A stretch of DNA of 64,000 nucleotides from Bacillota bacterium (GTDB lineage Bacteria > Bacillota > UBA4882 > UBA8346), in contig JARKQY010000011.1 of NCBI GenBank assembly GCA_029974635.1, positions 1 through 64,000 of the forward strand. The letters are read 5' to 3'. The first letter of the stretch is position 1, and every line of letters begins with the position of its first letter. Below, in pieces: positions 26,205 to 35,064 of the stretch. Below the pieces are notes generated by a model. It saw only the letters and a program-made list of their open reading frames with translations. It made no database searches and was not told where the DNA came from. The translations under genes were made by a program, and so were the position numbers.

Positions 26205-26321
26205 CTATTCTTCCGCTCTATCGATTAAAGGAACCCAGCGGAGCGAAGTGCTTGGCATTGCTTTTCCCGACGCAATGAGAGCATATTCTAATTCTTCAAC
26301 GTCGTTTAGAGTTAACTCCAT
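26205..26321 (-). CDS. Possible 38-residue protein or gene remnant
   Basis: A 38-codon frame (opening MELTLNDVEELEYALI) between the HTH gene and the rhuM fragment. The Shine-Dalgarno is poor and too close. It may be the tail of a lost gene. Little weight should be put on it. Confidence 0.2.
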   Translation of the reverse strand: MELTLNDVEELEYALIASGKAMPSTSLRWVPLIDRAEE

Positions 26322-26339
26322 ATCCTGCCAAAATTTATT

Positions 26340-26993
26340 CTAAAAGTTTTCGAATGAACATTTATACATAGATTTGTTTTCGTGGTCCTTATAAATAGAA
26401 ATGACCTCGGCCAGCGACACAAGAGGAAACCCATCTATCCGTAGCGGCTCAAGAAGCGTATACTGCACAAAATCATGATATCGTGGCGGCTTATCCTGGG
26501 TGGAAGGGATCAGCCACTCGACCTTATCAACCTGCCTGGCGTATCTTAATTTGCCCTTACGAATCCAGTTGCGAACGGTTAAGGGCTTGACCTCTTGTAT
26601 TTTTGCAAACTGATCTATTGATACATAATCGCTTTCAACTCTCAGCAAGGAGCATTCGATAGTCACGTCCATACTGCTGATGTCTTTTCCATCTTCCGAT
26701 AGTTCTATATCGCCGTTAGTATTACAAAGATTCAATTCGATAGCGTTGCTGGATATTTCGTAATTATAAAATTGCCAATCAGCAGGCGCTAACTCCGGCA
26801 ATCTGCATTTTTCGAGTTTGGCCAAAAATTTTCTACATAGCTGAAGCTTGTGATGTTTGGACATCTCCGTATATTCCTTGTCTTTGTCAAGCTCAATGTG
26901 TTCCATTGTCATCTTGAAGGATTTAATGAGATCCTCTTTTGAAAACAAGTGATGACGATAAAAGGCGGCAATAATATCGTTTGTTAAACGCAT
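26340..26993 (-). CDS. HTH (excisionase-like) DNA-binding protein
   Basis: 217 residues from ATG 26993, preferred over the GTG at 27002 because AAGGGG then lies 8 nt upstream. The N-terminal 120 residues are of unknown family. Residues about 122-168 contain YVSIDQFAKIQEVKPLTVRN followed by WIRKGKLRYARQVDKVEWLI, a MerR/excisionase-type helix-turn-helix with a wing. A perfect 20-bp palindrome lies 55 bp upstream and may be its operator. It is the last gene of the minus-strand defence run that begins with hsdR and may act as its regulator. Confidence 0.65.
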   Translation of the reverse strand: MRLTNDIIAAFYRHHLFSKEDLIKSFKMTMEHIELDKDKEYTEMSKHHKLQLCRKFLAKLEKCRLPELAPADWQFYNYEISSNAIELNLCNTNGDIELSEDGKDISSMDVTIECSLLRVESDYVSIDQFAKIQEVKPLTVRNWIRKGKLRYARQVDKVEWLIPSTQDKPPRYHDFVQYTLLEPLRIDGFPLVSLAEVISIYKDHENKSMYKCSFENF

Positions 26994-27047
26994 TACTAAC
27001 ACCCCTTATATTGACCGAAGTTGCATCAATATTTGTTGATTTAACTC

Positions 27048-27067
27048 GTTGTGCTATATAGCACAAC
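27048..27067. promoter_or_regulatory. Perfect 20-bp palindrome upstream of the HTH gene
   Basis: GTTGTGCTATATAGCACAAC is identical to its reverse complement. It lies between the stop of the 174-residue gene and the HTH gene and has no T-run, so an operator is more likely than a terminator. Confidence 0.6.
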
Positions 27068-27074
27068 AGATTAA

Positions 27075-27599
27075 TTATAGTTCGATTAATTTTTTAAAAA
27101 TCTTGTTCTCAACATCATTATCACTTTGAATTTCAACAAGAGGTAATGAAAGAATCCTTACGCTTTCAATGAAATCGTAATCCTTTGGAGAATGCTCCAG
27201 AACAGTTCCATCCAATTTCCTTTTATCTATTGGCAAAACTTCGTCATCAAACCACATATACCATAAATCCCAATGGCCTCTTTTGGCTATATCGGAGTAA
27301 ACAATTTTTCCGATTGTAATTATTGGTTCCTCGATTTTATCTCCCCAAAAGGAGATTGTAATACCTTTATTCACTAAAGGTTCTTCAAAGTCATAGATTC
27401 TGAATATAGCTTCAACCAACCAATGATCCGGATCGTATAAACTGGAAGTCACATCTCTGGTAATCCTACTTCCGTACAAGGGCTTCCACTCCGGCGCCAT
27501 TAGACCGTCCAGTTTAATTATTAGCTGCTGGCATTCTCGAAATACTTGCTGTACATATTGAAACACTCTTAATATTTCAGGTCCGTTTGGAGTAGCCAT
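27075..27599 (-). CDS. Unknown protein of the defence cluster (174 residues)
   Basis: Acidic protein without signal peptide or membrane segment. Visible features are an aromatic-rich centre (GHWDLWYMWFDDE) and a charged end. I do not recognise the family. It starts 4 bp after the upstream nuclease gene with a GGGGG Shine-Dalgarno, so it is co-expressed with it and could be its partner or inhibitor. Confidence 0.55.
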   Translation of the reverse strand: MATPNGPEILRVFQYVQQVFRECQQLIIKLDGLMAPEWKPLYGSRITRDVTSSLYDPDHWLVEAIFRIYDFEEPLVNKGITISFWGDKIEEPIITIGKIVYSDIAKRGHWDLWYMWFDDEVLPIDKRKLDGTVLEHSPKDYDFIESVRILSLPLVEIQSDNDVENKIFKKLIEL

Positions 27600-27603
27600 C
27601 TTA

Positions 27604-28428
27604 TTACCCCCTATAAAATACGTTTGAATTTAAATTGATTTGAACTACCGGCAAATTGCTAAAATATTGTTTTGAATGTAATGGCAGGGAATAGAATACG
27701 GGTTGAGTTTTGTTTAAGGCTTGCTTTATTTCCGCTGATGGAAGAGTGATACCTTTATACTCCAAGAGATTTAAATGTTTCAAATAATCTATTAAGTCGT
27801 TACAAATTAATGATGGTTCATATTGGTTGTTATAGTTCTCTAAAATATTAGATAACTGCTGCCATCGCAGGTGGAATATAGGATCTTTCAGAACCCTACC
27901 GCCTTCGACAATTTCTCTAGTACTTTCATTTATCTCTGCTTGGGCATCAAATCCGGTAAGGTAAATCAAAGGGGCGATGTGTCCTTTGAACTCGGATATA
28001 TCCTGGTCGTAAAAACCATTAATTGATTCATGAATTGCCAGATAGTATCGTTTTAATTGATCATTTTCGCCGACACCGCTTTTTGAAGAGTACAATTTGG
28101 CCTCGATCAGCATCAGTAAATCGGGGTCCCCGTTTTGATGACCTTTAAATAATAAGATCAAATCCGGTTCGCCATATTTCGGATGCTTCGACCAGAACTT
28201 AAATAGAACAGTCAAATATAATTCCAAACTTATTCCCTGATTTTTTAGGTGTTCTCCTAATGAAATTCCGGGAGGATTGTAGGATTGAGCTGATTTAAGA
28301 AAAGGGATCAAGATTTTTTCAGGAGGAAGATACCTTAGTCTCCCAAAAATAGTTGAGGTAAGGACATCTTCCAGTGTTTTTAATTCGGGGATTTTGCCAT
28401 GTAATGAAGCTATTATCGTGGAAATCAC
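27604..28428 (-). CDS. PD-(D/E)XK-family nuclease
   Basis: 274 residues. A nuclease core is visible at about residues 87-120: YGEPDLILLF, then DLLMLIEAKLYSSKSG, which gives the PD...ExK pattern of restriction-type nucleases. The remainder is helical and unrecognised. The GTG start at 28428 lies within a short hairpin (CACCTT-CTTT-AAGGTG), and a TATAAT-like element lies in the 94-bp gap upstream, so it may have its own promoter. Grouping with DUF262 and type I restriction genes suggests a phage-defence role. Confidence 0.65.
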   Translation of the reverse strand: MISTIIASLHGKIPELKTLEDVLTSTIFGRLRYLPPEKILIPFLKSAQSYNPPGISLGEHLKNQGISLELYLTVLFKFWSKHPKYGEPDLILLFKGHQNGDPDLLMLIEAKLYSSKSGVGENDQLKRYYLAIHESINGFYDQDISEFKGHIAPLIYLTGFDAQAEINESTREIVEGGRVLKDPIFHLRWQQLSNILENYNNQYEPSLICNDLIDYLKHLNLLEYKGITLPSAEIKQALNKTQPVFYSLPLHSKQYFSNLPVVQINLNSNVFYRG

Positions 28429-28522
28429 CTTCTTTAAGGTGAATTATATTTATACGAGTTATACTTTAAAGTCACCCTACAGACTTCTCTCAAATACTGC
28501 AATAGTCTCTGCACTATCTCTA

Positions 28523-30265
28523 TTAGATATTGTCTTCCCCATAGCCCCCCCCAATAAGGTCTAAAAGGGCCTTGGCTCTGTTAATGAAAAATTCATTAAA
28601 ATCATCAGATCGAATGCTGGTTATCTCAATCTTATGACTTGTTATATATTTATCTAAATCTGATGCAAAAACTTTGCTGTCTTTTTCAATCTTTTTTAAA
28701 TACTCACTTGGAGCACTACCTCCCAGTATACGATTAGTTCTTGCGAATAGGGGAGTTTTATTAACAATGGAATTCCATTTTTCTCTTTTATAGCCCTTTT
28801 CTTCACAATAGGCACGCGGGAAAATATGATGGATATCAGTGTTTTCTTCAAGAAAAGTCGTAAAATCCATAGCACTCCCACTAATAAAGTCAAAACAACC
28901 CGCCTTTAGAAGCAGCGCCATTACACCTTTATATGCCGCGCTAAGTCTGGTTTGCAGTGATAATAATCGGGTTGGATTAAAGTAGGCTCTGCTTATGGTA
29001 TCAGGGTCCGGTCCGTTATCTAAAATCCACGTCATAAGACCGGTAATATCAAGCGCATATCTCGTTTCATTCGCTCCGCCATACATTTCACCAAGTACGC
29101 CACACCAATACCAACGCGCAATTTTGCTTTTCACTGTGCTATCATGTACTTTGCCACCTAAAAGCGTAAAGACTGCCGCCATTGGAATCAGTTGCGTACT
29201 GTACGGCAAATCACGGTCTGAGAAGATACGTTGCTCTTGTAAAAATTTTGCTATCTCTAAAAAGCCATCGGTTAGTTGATTGGCATTATTTTTGTACTCT
29301 TCCAGAGTTAAGTCAAGCACATCTTTTTTCTTGCAGCTTACTGCGGCTCCTCCATTCATATAACGTTTATATCCCGCAAGCAAAGTCATCGAAGTTAAAA
29401 AGTCGGTCGCTGATACATCTAATAAAACAGTTTGTTTATTAAGAGTTTCCTTTCGCTTTTCCCAGTCTTTTCTAAGCTCAAAGTCTTCTGCTGCAAATGT
29501 AGCTGTAACCAGTTCAAAGACGGTAAGCGCTACCCCACCGGTATTTACATTTTCAAAAACCTGGCATACTGCTTCCTTGTGGATCGCTTTATCCAAGGTG
29601 ATAACCGGTACTTTATATGATTGGATTGGAGCTAAAACATCTACAGTGAAACGGGCGTATCGCTCTAATATTTCCGGATTGTAATTATGATATTTTTGAT
29701 ATTCATTTTGCCACATGGAACACGCCATCAGGTCATATACAATATTAAGAGGGAACATATGATGTTCAAATTCTTTTTCACGAGTTGAGATATCCAAATC
29801 AATTTTTCTACCAAAGTCGGACTTCAACATTCTATCCTCGGGTATGGATAAAATAGCATCAATTCTATCAATTTGCGGGTTTAAGCATTCTTTTATATCC
29901 AGGTAGTAAAATCTTTTAATATCGACTTTCTTTTCGGTTATTGTCTCCACTACCTTTTGGCTGAACATCGCGCAATACACCGAAGTAAGGCGCTGCTGTC
30001 CATCAAGCACAAGCTGGTCTGGTTTGGCGTCAAGTTCAACTCCTGTAAAAGAGCGATACTTAAACCGGATACTATCCCCGCCATAATCAAGGAACATTAC
30101 GGCTCCGACAGGATATGAATTCGATATGCTCGCAATAAGCGCTTTAATCCGATAATCATCCCAAACCCAACCACGTTGAAAATCCGGAAGTTGGACATTG
30201 GCTTTGGAAATTGACGTTAAAATTTCAGAGATACTTATATCATTGGAACGAAAAGAACTTGGCAT
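28523..30265 (-). CDS. DUF262 plus HNH protein (GmrSD-like)
   Basis: 580 residues. The N-terminal DUF262 domain has LPDFQRGWVWDDYRIKALI and the ParB-like LVLDGQQRLTSVY. The C-terminal third has DIHHIFPRAY and later NKTPLFARTNR, the His-His...Asn pattern of DUF1524/HNH nucleases. This is the architecture of GmrSD type IV restriction enzymes, in which DUF262 hydrolyses nucleotides and the HNH domain cuts modified DNA. A Shine-Dalgarno AAAGGAG precedes the ATG. It lies 42 bp after the PIN gene and probably belongs to the same transcript. Confidence 0.85.
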   Translation of the reverse strand: MPSSFRSNDISISEILTSISKANVQLPDFQRGWVWDDYRIKALIASISNSYPVGAVMFLDYGGDSIRFKYRSFTGVELDAKPDQLVLDGQQRLTSVYCAMFSQKVVETITEKKVDIKRFYYLDIKECLNPQIDRIDAILSIPEDRMLKSDFGRKIDLDISTREKEFEHHMFPLNIVYDLMACSMWQNEYQKYHNYNPEILERYARFTVDVLAPIQSYKVPVITLDKAIHKEAVCQVFENVNTGGVALTVFELVTATFAAEDFELRKDWEKRKETLNKQTVLLDVSATDFLTSMTLLAGYKRYMNGGAAVSCKKKDVLDLTLEEYKNNANQLTDGFLEIAKFLQEQRIFSDRDLPYSTQLIPMAAVFTLLGGKVHDSTVKSKIARWYWCGVLGEMYGGANETRYALDITGLMTWILDNGPDPDTISRAYFNPTRLLSLQTRLSAAYKGVMALLLKAGCFDFISGSAMDFTTFLEENTDIHHIFPRAYCEEKGYKREKWNSIVNKTPLFARTNRILGGSAPSEYLKKIEKDSKVFASDLDKYITSHKIEITSIRSDDFNEFFINRAKALLDLIGGGYGEDNI

Positions 30266-30307
30266 TTTGTTATATCTCCTTTAACTTTCTTTTTCATGGT
30301 TTCTTAA

Positions 30308-32422
30308 TTATTTATCGAGGAGTGTAACCATTACTAATGCCGCACCTAATACCATAGACCCGAAAGCAAAATTTCGATTTTTTTTATCAAAAATACACCA
30401 AGCAAAACCAAGTATTATAAAACCTGATGAAACATATAAACCTAATCGGTTAGGATGCTCATTTAACCATTGCCATTTAAATATCAACGGCAAAACTATA
30501 ATCAGCAATAGACCCACAACTCCTATGACTAATCCAATAACTAATCTTTTAATAAATAACTTCGTACTATCCAATTCATTTTTTAGACCCTGGATTGTGT
30601 TGTCTTTAAGCGTTTCATTTGCGGTAGCATTTTGCTCAACCCTTTGTAAAAATTCTTTAATACTTGTTAATTGTTCATTGGTTTGATCAGCTTCTTTAGT
30701 TTTATTTTCTAGATTAGACTCTAAAGCCTCTTTTTCTTTCTTTAGTGCTTTATTATTCTGTGTAAGTCTATCATTGTCGGCAATAACTGAACTCTCAATT
30801 AATTCCTTAAAGCCTTCTGAATTCTCATCAACTGTCCTTAATTGATTTATTAAAACTTCATTAGTCAAAATACGAATTGCTGTTTCTTCTTTTAAATCGT
30901 TATAAGTACTTAAAAATGATAGGATTTTGGAACAAGTGGTAGAATAATTACTCCCTACAATACGGAACTCCGGTATAGCGAAAGTTTCAACAAAATGTTG
31001 ATCGAAATCCTCCGTTGCAGGGATAAAGGGACGTAAAATTTGCATCAATTGATTTGGTAATATCACTGCACCTAGACTTTCCTTTTTCCTGAGGTTCTGC
31101 CAATCAAACGAATAAAAGTTATAGTCGGCAGTTAGAAAAAATGCTCCAGCATCCAGTGGTGAATCACCTTTTTTACGCAAATCCATTACTGTTTGCCAAA
31201 CAGCAACGTCATGATTTAATGCTTCGTAAGGCTTAGGACGATTAGGGCGGTATTTAGAGACAAAGGCTTCATACTCCGCTACAAGTCTAAATCGTTGCTC
31301 ATCTTTTAAAGTATTACTATTTGATACACGATAAATTTTAAAACCTTGGTCTCTGAGTAATTCAGTTATATGTTCATATTTTGATACAAATATTTCCGGA
31401 TCAATTGGCGTTTGTGCATTTTTCTCATGATAGCGCAACTCTATCCCAGACAACTGATTGTTTACAACTGCTGCTCTACTTAAACTTTGACTCCATTTAT
31501 GTTTTCTTAATCGTTCACCTGAAATTGCTATGGTTCTGCGTAATTCATTCAATGTTTCTTCATGATAATAAATATTAAAAGGCAATTTGTGTTTCTTAAT
31601 GACTTCAAGAAGCTCAAATGATATATCATTAAAAGGATTTGAATGCAAGTCTAGGATTCCAAAAATGAAGTTGGTATCCAGAAAAATCGCAAGTGGTTTA
31701 ATAGATTTTTTTAAATATAGCGATGTTTCTTTATCAACCGTTAATGCAAAAAACGTAAAGGTTCCATCTAAAAGTTGTACAAGATATTTCGTTCTTTTTG
31801 GAGTGCTGGATTTAAAGAAAAGGCGAATTAAATTTTTAGAAGTATCTTGGGCTATCCCCGGATAACATTCTCTCATTGCCTCATCAAGATATGTCGATAA
31901 ATGTTTTCTAGCCTCATCATCAAAAGGAATTGTAGGATTAAGTAATTGAATGGTTTGAACCCCATGTCGCCTAAAAGCTTTTGCCATATAACTTTGTAAA
32001 CATTTCCACAGTTGATCCATTTCCTTTTCTGGGATTTGTGGATTGATTTCTTTTATGGATTGAAACCATTCTTCCTTAACTCGTTGTTCTAAGGAATATG
32101 CCTCTTGTATCCTGTTTTCAATGTCACCTTTAGTTTTGGAGTCAAGTAAATATATTTTAGTTTTATTATCTTGAATTAAACTACCTGCCGAAAAAAGTCG
32201 GTCTACCGAAGAACGGATTTCGGTTTCTCCCAAAAGCAAACCATAACTAGAATGAATTTCTGAAATTATTTGAGAAACTGTCGATGGACAAAATTTATGA
32301 TTAGCTGCAAAAGCTGTTAACACTAAATTATCAATGGCAGATGTGACTTTTCCATCCTTAGATAGAGCAACTATATGACACAAATGGTTGAAAATTTTGG
32401 AGTAATTTTGCTCCTTGATCAT
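30308..32422 (-). CDS. Membrane-anchored PIN-domain protein
   Basis: 704 residues from ATG 32422, behind AAGGAGG. An N-terminal helical region (1-240) is followed by a PIN-type ribonuclease core: AIFLDTNFIFG (Asp at about 249), YHEETLNEL, LNHDVAVW and FLTADYNFY supply the four acidic positions. A long coiled coil follows (KKEKEALESNLENKTKEADQ region). The last 90 residues contain three hydrophobic segments (VIGLVIGVVGLLLIIVLPLI and two more). The nuclease would thus sit on the cytosolic side of the membrane. I know no named family with this exact order. Its place between a restriction nuclease and a GmrSD-like gene points to defence. Confidence 0.75.
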   Translation of the reverse strand: MIKEQNYSKIFNHLCHIVALSKDGKVTSAIDNLVLTAFAANHKFCPSTVSQIISEIHSSYGLLLGETEIRSSVDRLFSAGSLIQDNKTKIYLLDSKTKGDIENRIQEAYSLEQRVKEEWFQSIKEINPQIPEKEMDQLWKCLQSYMAKAFRRHGVQTIQLLNPTIPFDDEARKHLSTYLDEAMRECYPGIAQDTSKNLIRLFFKSSTPKRTKYLVQLLDGTFTFFALTVDKETSLYLKKSIKPLAIFLDTNFIFGILDLHSNPFNDISFELLEVIKKHKLPFNIYYHEETLNELRRTIAISGERLRKHKWSQSLSRAAVVNNQLSGIELRYHEKNAQTPIDPEIFVSKYEHITELLRDQGFKIYRVSNSNTLKDEQRFRLVAEYEAFVSKYRPNRPKPYEALNHDVAVWQTVMDLRKKGDSPLDAGAFFLTADYNFYSFDWQNLRKKESLGAVILPNQLMQILRPFIPATEDFDQHFVETFAIPEFRIVGSNYSTTCSKILSFLSTYNDLKEETAIRILTNEVLINQLRTVDENSEGFKELIESSVIADNDRLTQNNKALKKEKEALESNLENKTKEADQTNEQLTSIKEFLQRVEQNATANETLKDNTIQGLKNELDSTKLFIKRLVIGLVIGVVGLLLIIVLPLIFKWQWLNEHPNRLGLYVSSGFIILGFAWCIFDKKNRNFAFGSMVLGAALVMVTLLDK

Positions 32423-32444
32423 GTTCAAACCTCCTTCTTAAAAT

Positions 32445-33890
32445 TTATAAAGCAATTTTCCGGAATCTCTCCATTAATAAATTTTCCCAAATATGGCTCC
32501 CTTGTTCTACAAAGACTTCAAGCATACTTACCAAGTCCTGATCGACTAAAGGAATAATAACCCCTCTATCGTCTTTGTAAGTATCTGAGCATCGGTTTAA
32601 AAATAATTCCATATCATCAATAGTTCTGCATAATAATAGTCCAAATTTACCCCGATTTGGACTGAAACGGCCCGAAAGTTGATCTAATTCCGGATTTTCG
32701 ACATCGCGACTATAATTTTTACACTCTACCATAATAAATAGGGAGGGGGTATTGTAAACTGAGTTTAATCGAAAAAAGAAACCCCCTTCCGCGCTATTAT
32801 CAAAAACTATATCAATCCTTTTCCTACCCTCATGAATTTCATTCTCAATTTGAGGGGAACTTAAGCTTGGATAAAAAAGTAGCTCTAAAATTCCCACCAC
32901 CGTTCGATGATAATTAGTTGCATCTGAATTACCTGGTGGAATGGATAATAACTTTTCCCGTAAATATTGAACTATATCAAGTAAAGAGTCTTCTGCAATA
33001 TTTTCATTAAGAACAACATTTAGCGATTTAGCTGTTCTTTCTCTGAATTCTTTAAACACCTCAGGATGATCTTGGGTAAATTTAGCTAACCAATCTTTAT
33101 CAATATCTCCTATAGAATATTTTATGCTTTTCTTTGTTACATATCGTCTCTCTCGACCATTTTTATATTTATGAACTCTTACAAGACTGGTATTTAAACG
33201 CAGATGTTCGTTTTGGAGAAAGTTTAAAACAAAGTGTTGCAGGTATTTTTGAGGGGTATATTCTTTTGAAAATGAGACAATTCTTTTTGGCACTAACAAA
33301 ATTTTCTTTTCATTGATTATCAGCATTTCCGTATAATTATTTACCCATTCGCGTTTCGTTCGATCCCAATAATAACCTGAAGGTACATTCACTTGCATTT
33401 GTATACCCCAGAGCTTACACTGGTTTTGTGTATAATCGATTAGATGTTTTCTAATGATATTTGCTGTCATATCAGACATTTTATCTTTATCTATCCCAGG
33501 CACAAAAATCCTAAAGTCTTCAATGTCTTCCATTAAACCAGTTTTAACTGCTTCACTTAATAACAAACTATCAAAAATTTTTCCGGTATCAATTGGTCCA
33601 ACCCCTTTTCCATCAGGGCGACTCTCTGAAAAGCCAAGGCAGATTTCATTAGGCTCACTCAAATAATTAAAAATTTCTTGAGCTTGCTTAATTTCGTCTT
33701 GACCAAGTAGATGTAATAAATAACTAAAGAAGCTTCTTAACGTTCTATGTGCGTTAATGGCAAAGGCAAATTCACATTTTGCAATATAATATGGGTCTAA
33801 AAATAATGGGATATCACCATTGGGATCAATATCAACATAGTCCAACTCAAATTGGGTCTTTTTCAAACCAAAGGTTTGGCTGACTTTCAT
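32445..33890 (-). CDS. Restriction-endonuclease-like protein linked to hsdS
   Basis: 481 residues from ATG 33890, behind AGAGGGGG; an earlier in-frame start would overlap hsdS. The N-terminal two thirds are unrecognised. The last 130 residues contain EGRKRIDIVFDN followed by FIMVECKNYSRDVENPELDQ, a PD-(D/E)XK core (Asp, then ExK). It begins 28 bp after hsdS and is transcribed with the type I system. It could be an accessory nuclease of that system or an independent defence gene carried with it. Confidence 0.7.
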   Translation of the reverse strand: MKVSQTFGLKKTQFELDYVDIDPNGDIPLFLDPYYIAKCEFAFAINAHRTLRSFFSYLLHLLGQDEIKQAQEIFNYLSEPNEICLGFSESRPDGKGVGPIDTGKIFDSLLLSEAVKTGLMEDIEDFRIFVPGIDKDKMSDMTANIIRKHLIDYTQNQCKLWGIQMQVNVPSGYYWDRTKREWVNNYTEMLIINEKKILLVPKRIVSFSKEYTPQKYLQHFVLNFLQNEHLRLNTSLVRVHKYKNGRERRYVTKKSIKYSIGDIDKDWLAKFTQDHPEVFKEFRERTAKSLNVVLNENIAEDSLLDIVQYLREKLLSIPPGNSDATNYHRTVVGILELLFYPSLSSPQIENEIHEGRKRIDIVFDNSAEGGFFFRLNSVYNTPSLFIMVECKNYSRDVENPELDQLSGRFSPNRGKFGLLLCRTIDDMELFLNRCSDTYKDDRGVIIPLVDQDLVSMLEVFVEQGSHIWENLLMERFRKIAL

Positions 33891-33918
33891 GATTATTCCC
33901 CCTCTTTGAATTACTTTC

Positions 33919-35064
33919 CTAGACTTTAACCCCACTCAAATCCAATTCCCCCTTAAACGCCCGTTGACTCAGCGAACCGTAAAGGTTTTCGAGTTCGGTG
34001 AGGCTTTGAATGTATCTTGATTTGATAGATTCGACTTTTTCAACGATGGCGGCAAATTGGTTTTGTAGTTCAACAGGCGGTTTAATTAATGGAAAAGCTT
34101 TTAACTGGGTAGAATTAATTGTGGCTATTCCAGTAGTTTGTTTTGCTGCTTTAAGAAAATAATTCTTACCGTATTTACTAGCCATAAGCGCACTTAGAAA
34201 AACCGGATTAATTGATGTATCCTTAACTCTAACTCTAAATATATGATTTTGATGTATACATTCATCAATTTCATCATTCCAAACAGCACCACGTCCTAAT
34301 TTATCTGGATCTCCACCTTCAGTTAGCAACAGATCACCTTTTCTCAATTTATACTGCTGTATTTCATCATCTGTTACTTCAATTGTCTTAATCTCTGTAA
34401 GATCAAGATGTCCATCTTGGACATTCGCAACCCTCATATAGGGTACTTCTCTTAGATTAGTAGACTTATACTTTTTGCCCTTTGTAACACCAGAAACTAT
34501 TTCAGTTTTAGTATTTAAAGGCTCAACACCCCATTGTTTATAGTCCATATTATTTAGCCCAAACATCTCCAGAAAAGTACTCTTCAAGAGTTCATCCAAC
34601 GCCTTGATGCTCTCTTTGCGTTCGGCAATTAGCTTTTCAGCCCGGGTGAGAACTGTGGCAATGCGGATTTGGTCGTCGTAGTTTTCAGGGAGTGGAATAC
34701 GAACTTCTTTTAAAAACTTAAAATGCCGACTATATCCAGCATCGGTAAGCTTTAATGTTCTAAAATAATAGTAAAGATATTTACTATCAGCTAGATTGTT
34801 CTTTATAGTTAGAGCCTTTGTACCATCTGCTCCCAATGCCAACGGAAAATCAATATATTTAAATATTTTAGTATGGTCGCCAAAAATTATTATGGGTGAG
34901 GTTAATGTGTTGATTAATTCTTTATCATTGGTATAGCCCCCAATCAACTCTTTGCCTTGATCTACAATTTTATACAGACCATTCGGTAAATAGTCTTCCT
35001 TTTTGACTTTATGAAATTTAGAGGTACTGTCCATTACAACTAAGTCGAAGGGATATTTCTTCAT
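33919..35064 (-). CDS. hsdS: Type I restriction-modification specificity subunit
   Basis: 381 residues with two target-recognition halves. The first ends in a conserved helix (PLPENYDDQIRIATVLTRAE region), the second in PPVELQNQFAAIVEKVESIK plus SLTELENLYGSLSQRAFKGE. The start overlaps the hsdM stop (ATGA). It determines the DNA sequence recognised by the methylase and nuclease complex. The frame looks intact, though the first recognition half is short. Confidence 0.9.
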   Translation of the reverse strand: MKKYPFDLVVMDSTSKFHKVKKEDYLPNGLYKIVDQGKELIGGYTNDKELINTLTSPIIIFGDHTKIFKYIDFPLALGADGTKALTIKNNLADSKYLYYYFRTLKLTDAGYSRHFKFLKEVRIPLPENYDDQIRIATVLTRAEKLIAERKESIKALDELLKSTFLEMFGLNNMDYKQWGVEPLNTKTEIVSGVTKGKKYKSTNLREVPYMRVANVQDGHLDLTEIKTIEVTDDEIQQYKLRKGDLLLTEGGDPDKLGRGAVWNDEIDECIHQNHIFRVRVKDTSINPVFLSALMASKYGKNYFLKAAKQTTGIATINSTQLKAFPLIKPPVELQNQFAAIVEKVESIKSRYIQSLTELENLYGSLSQRAFKGELDLSGVKV

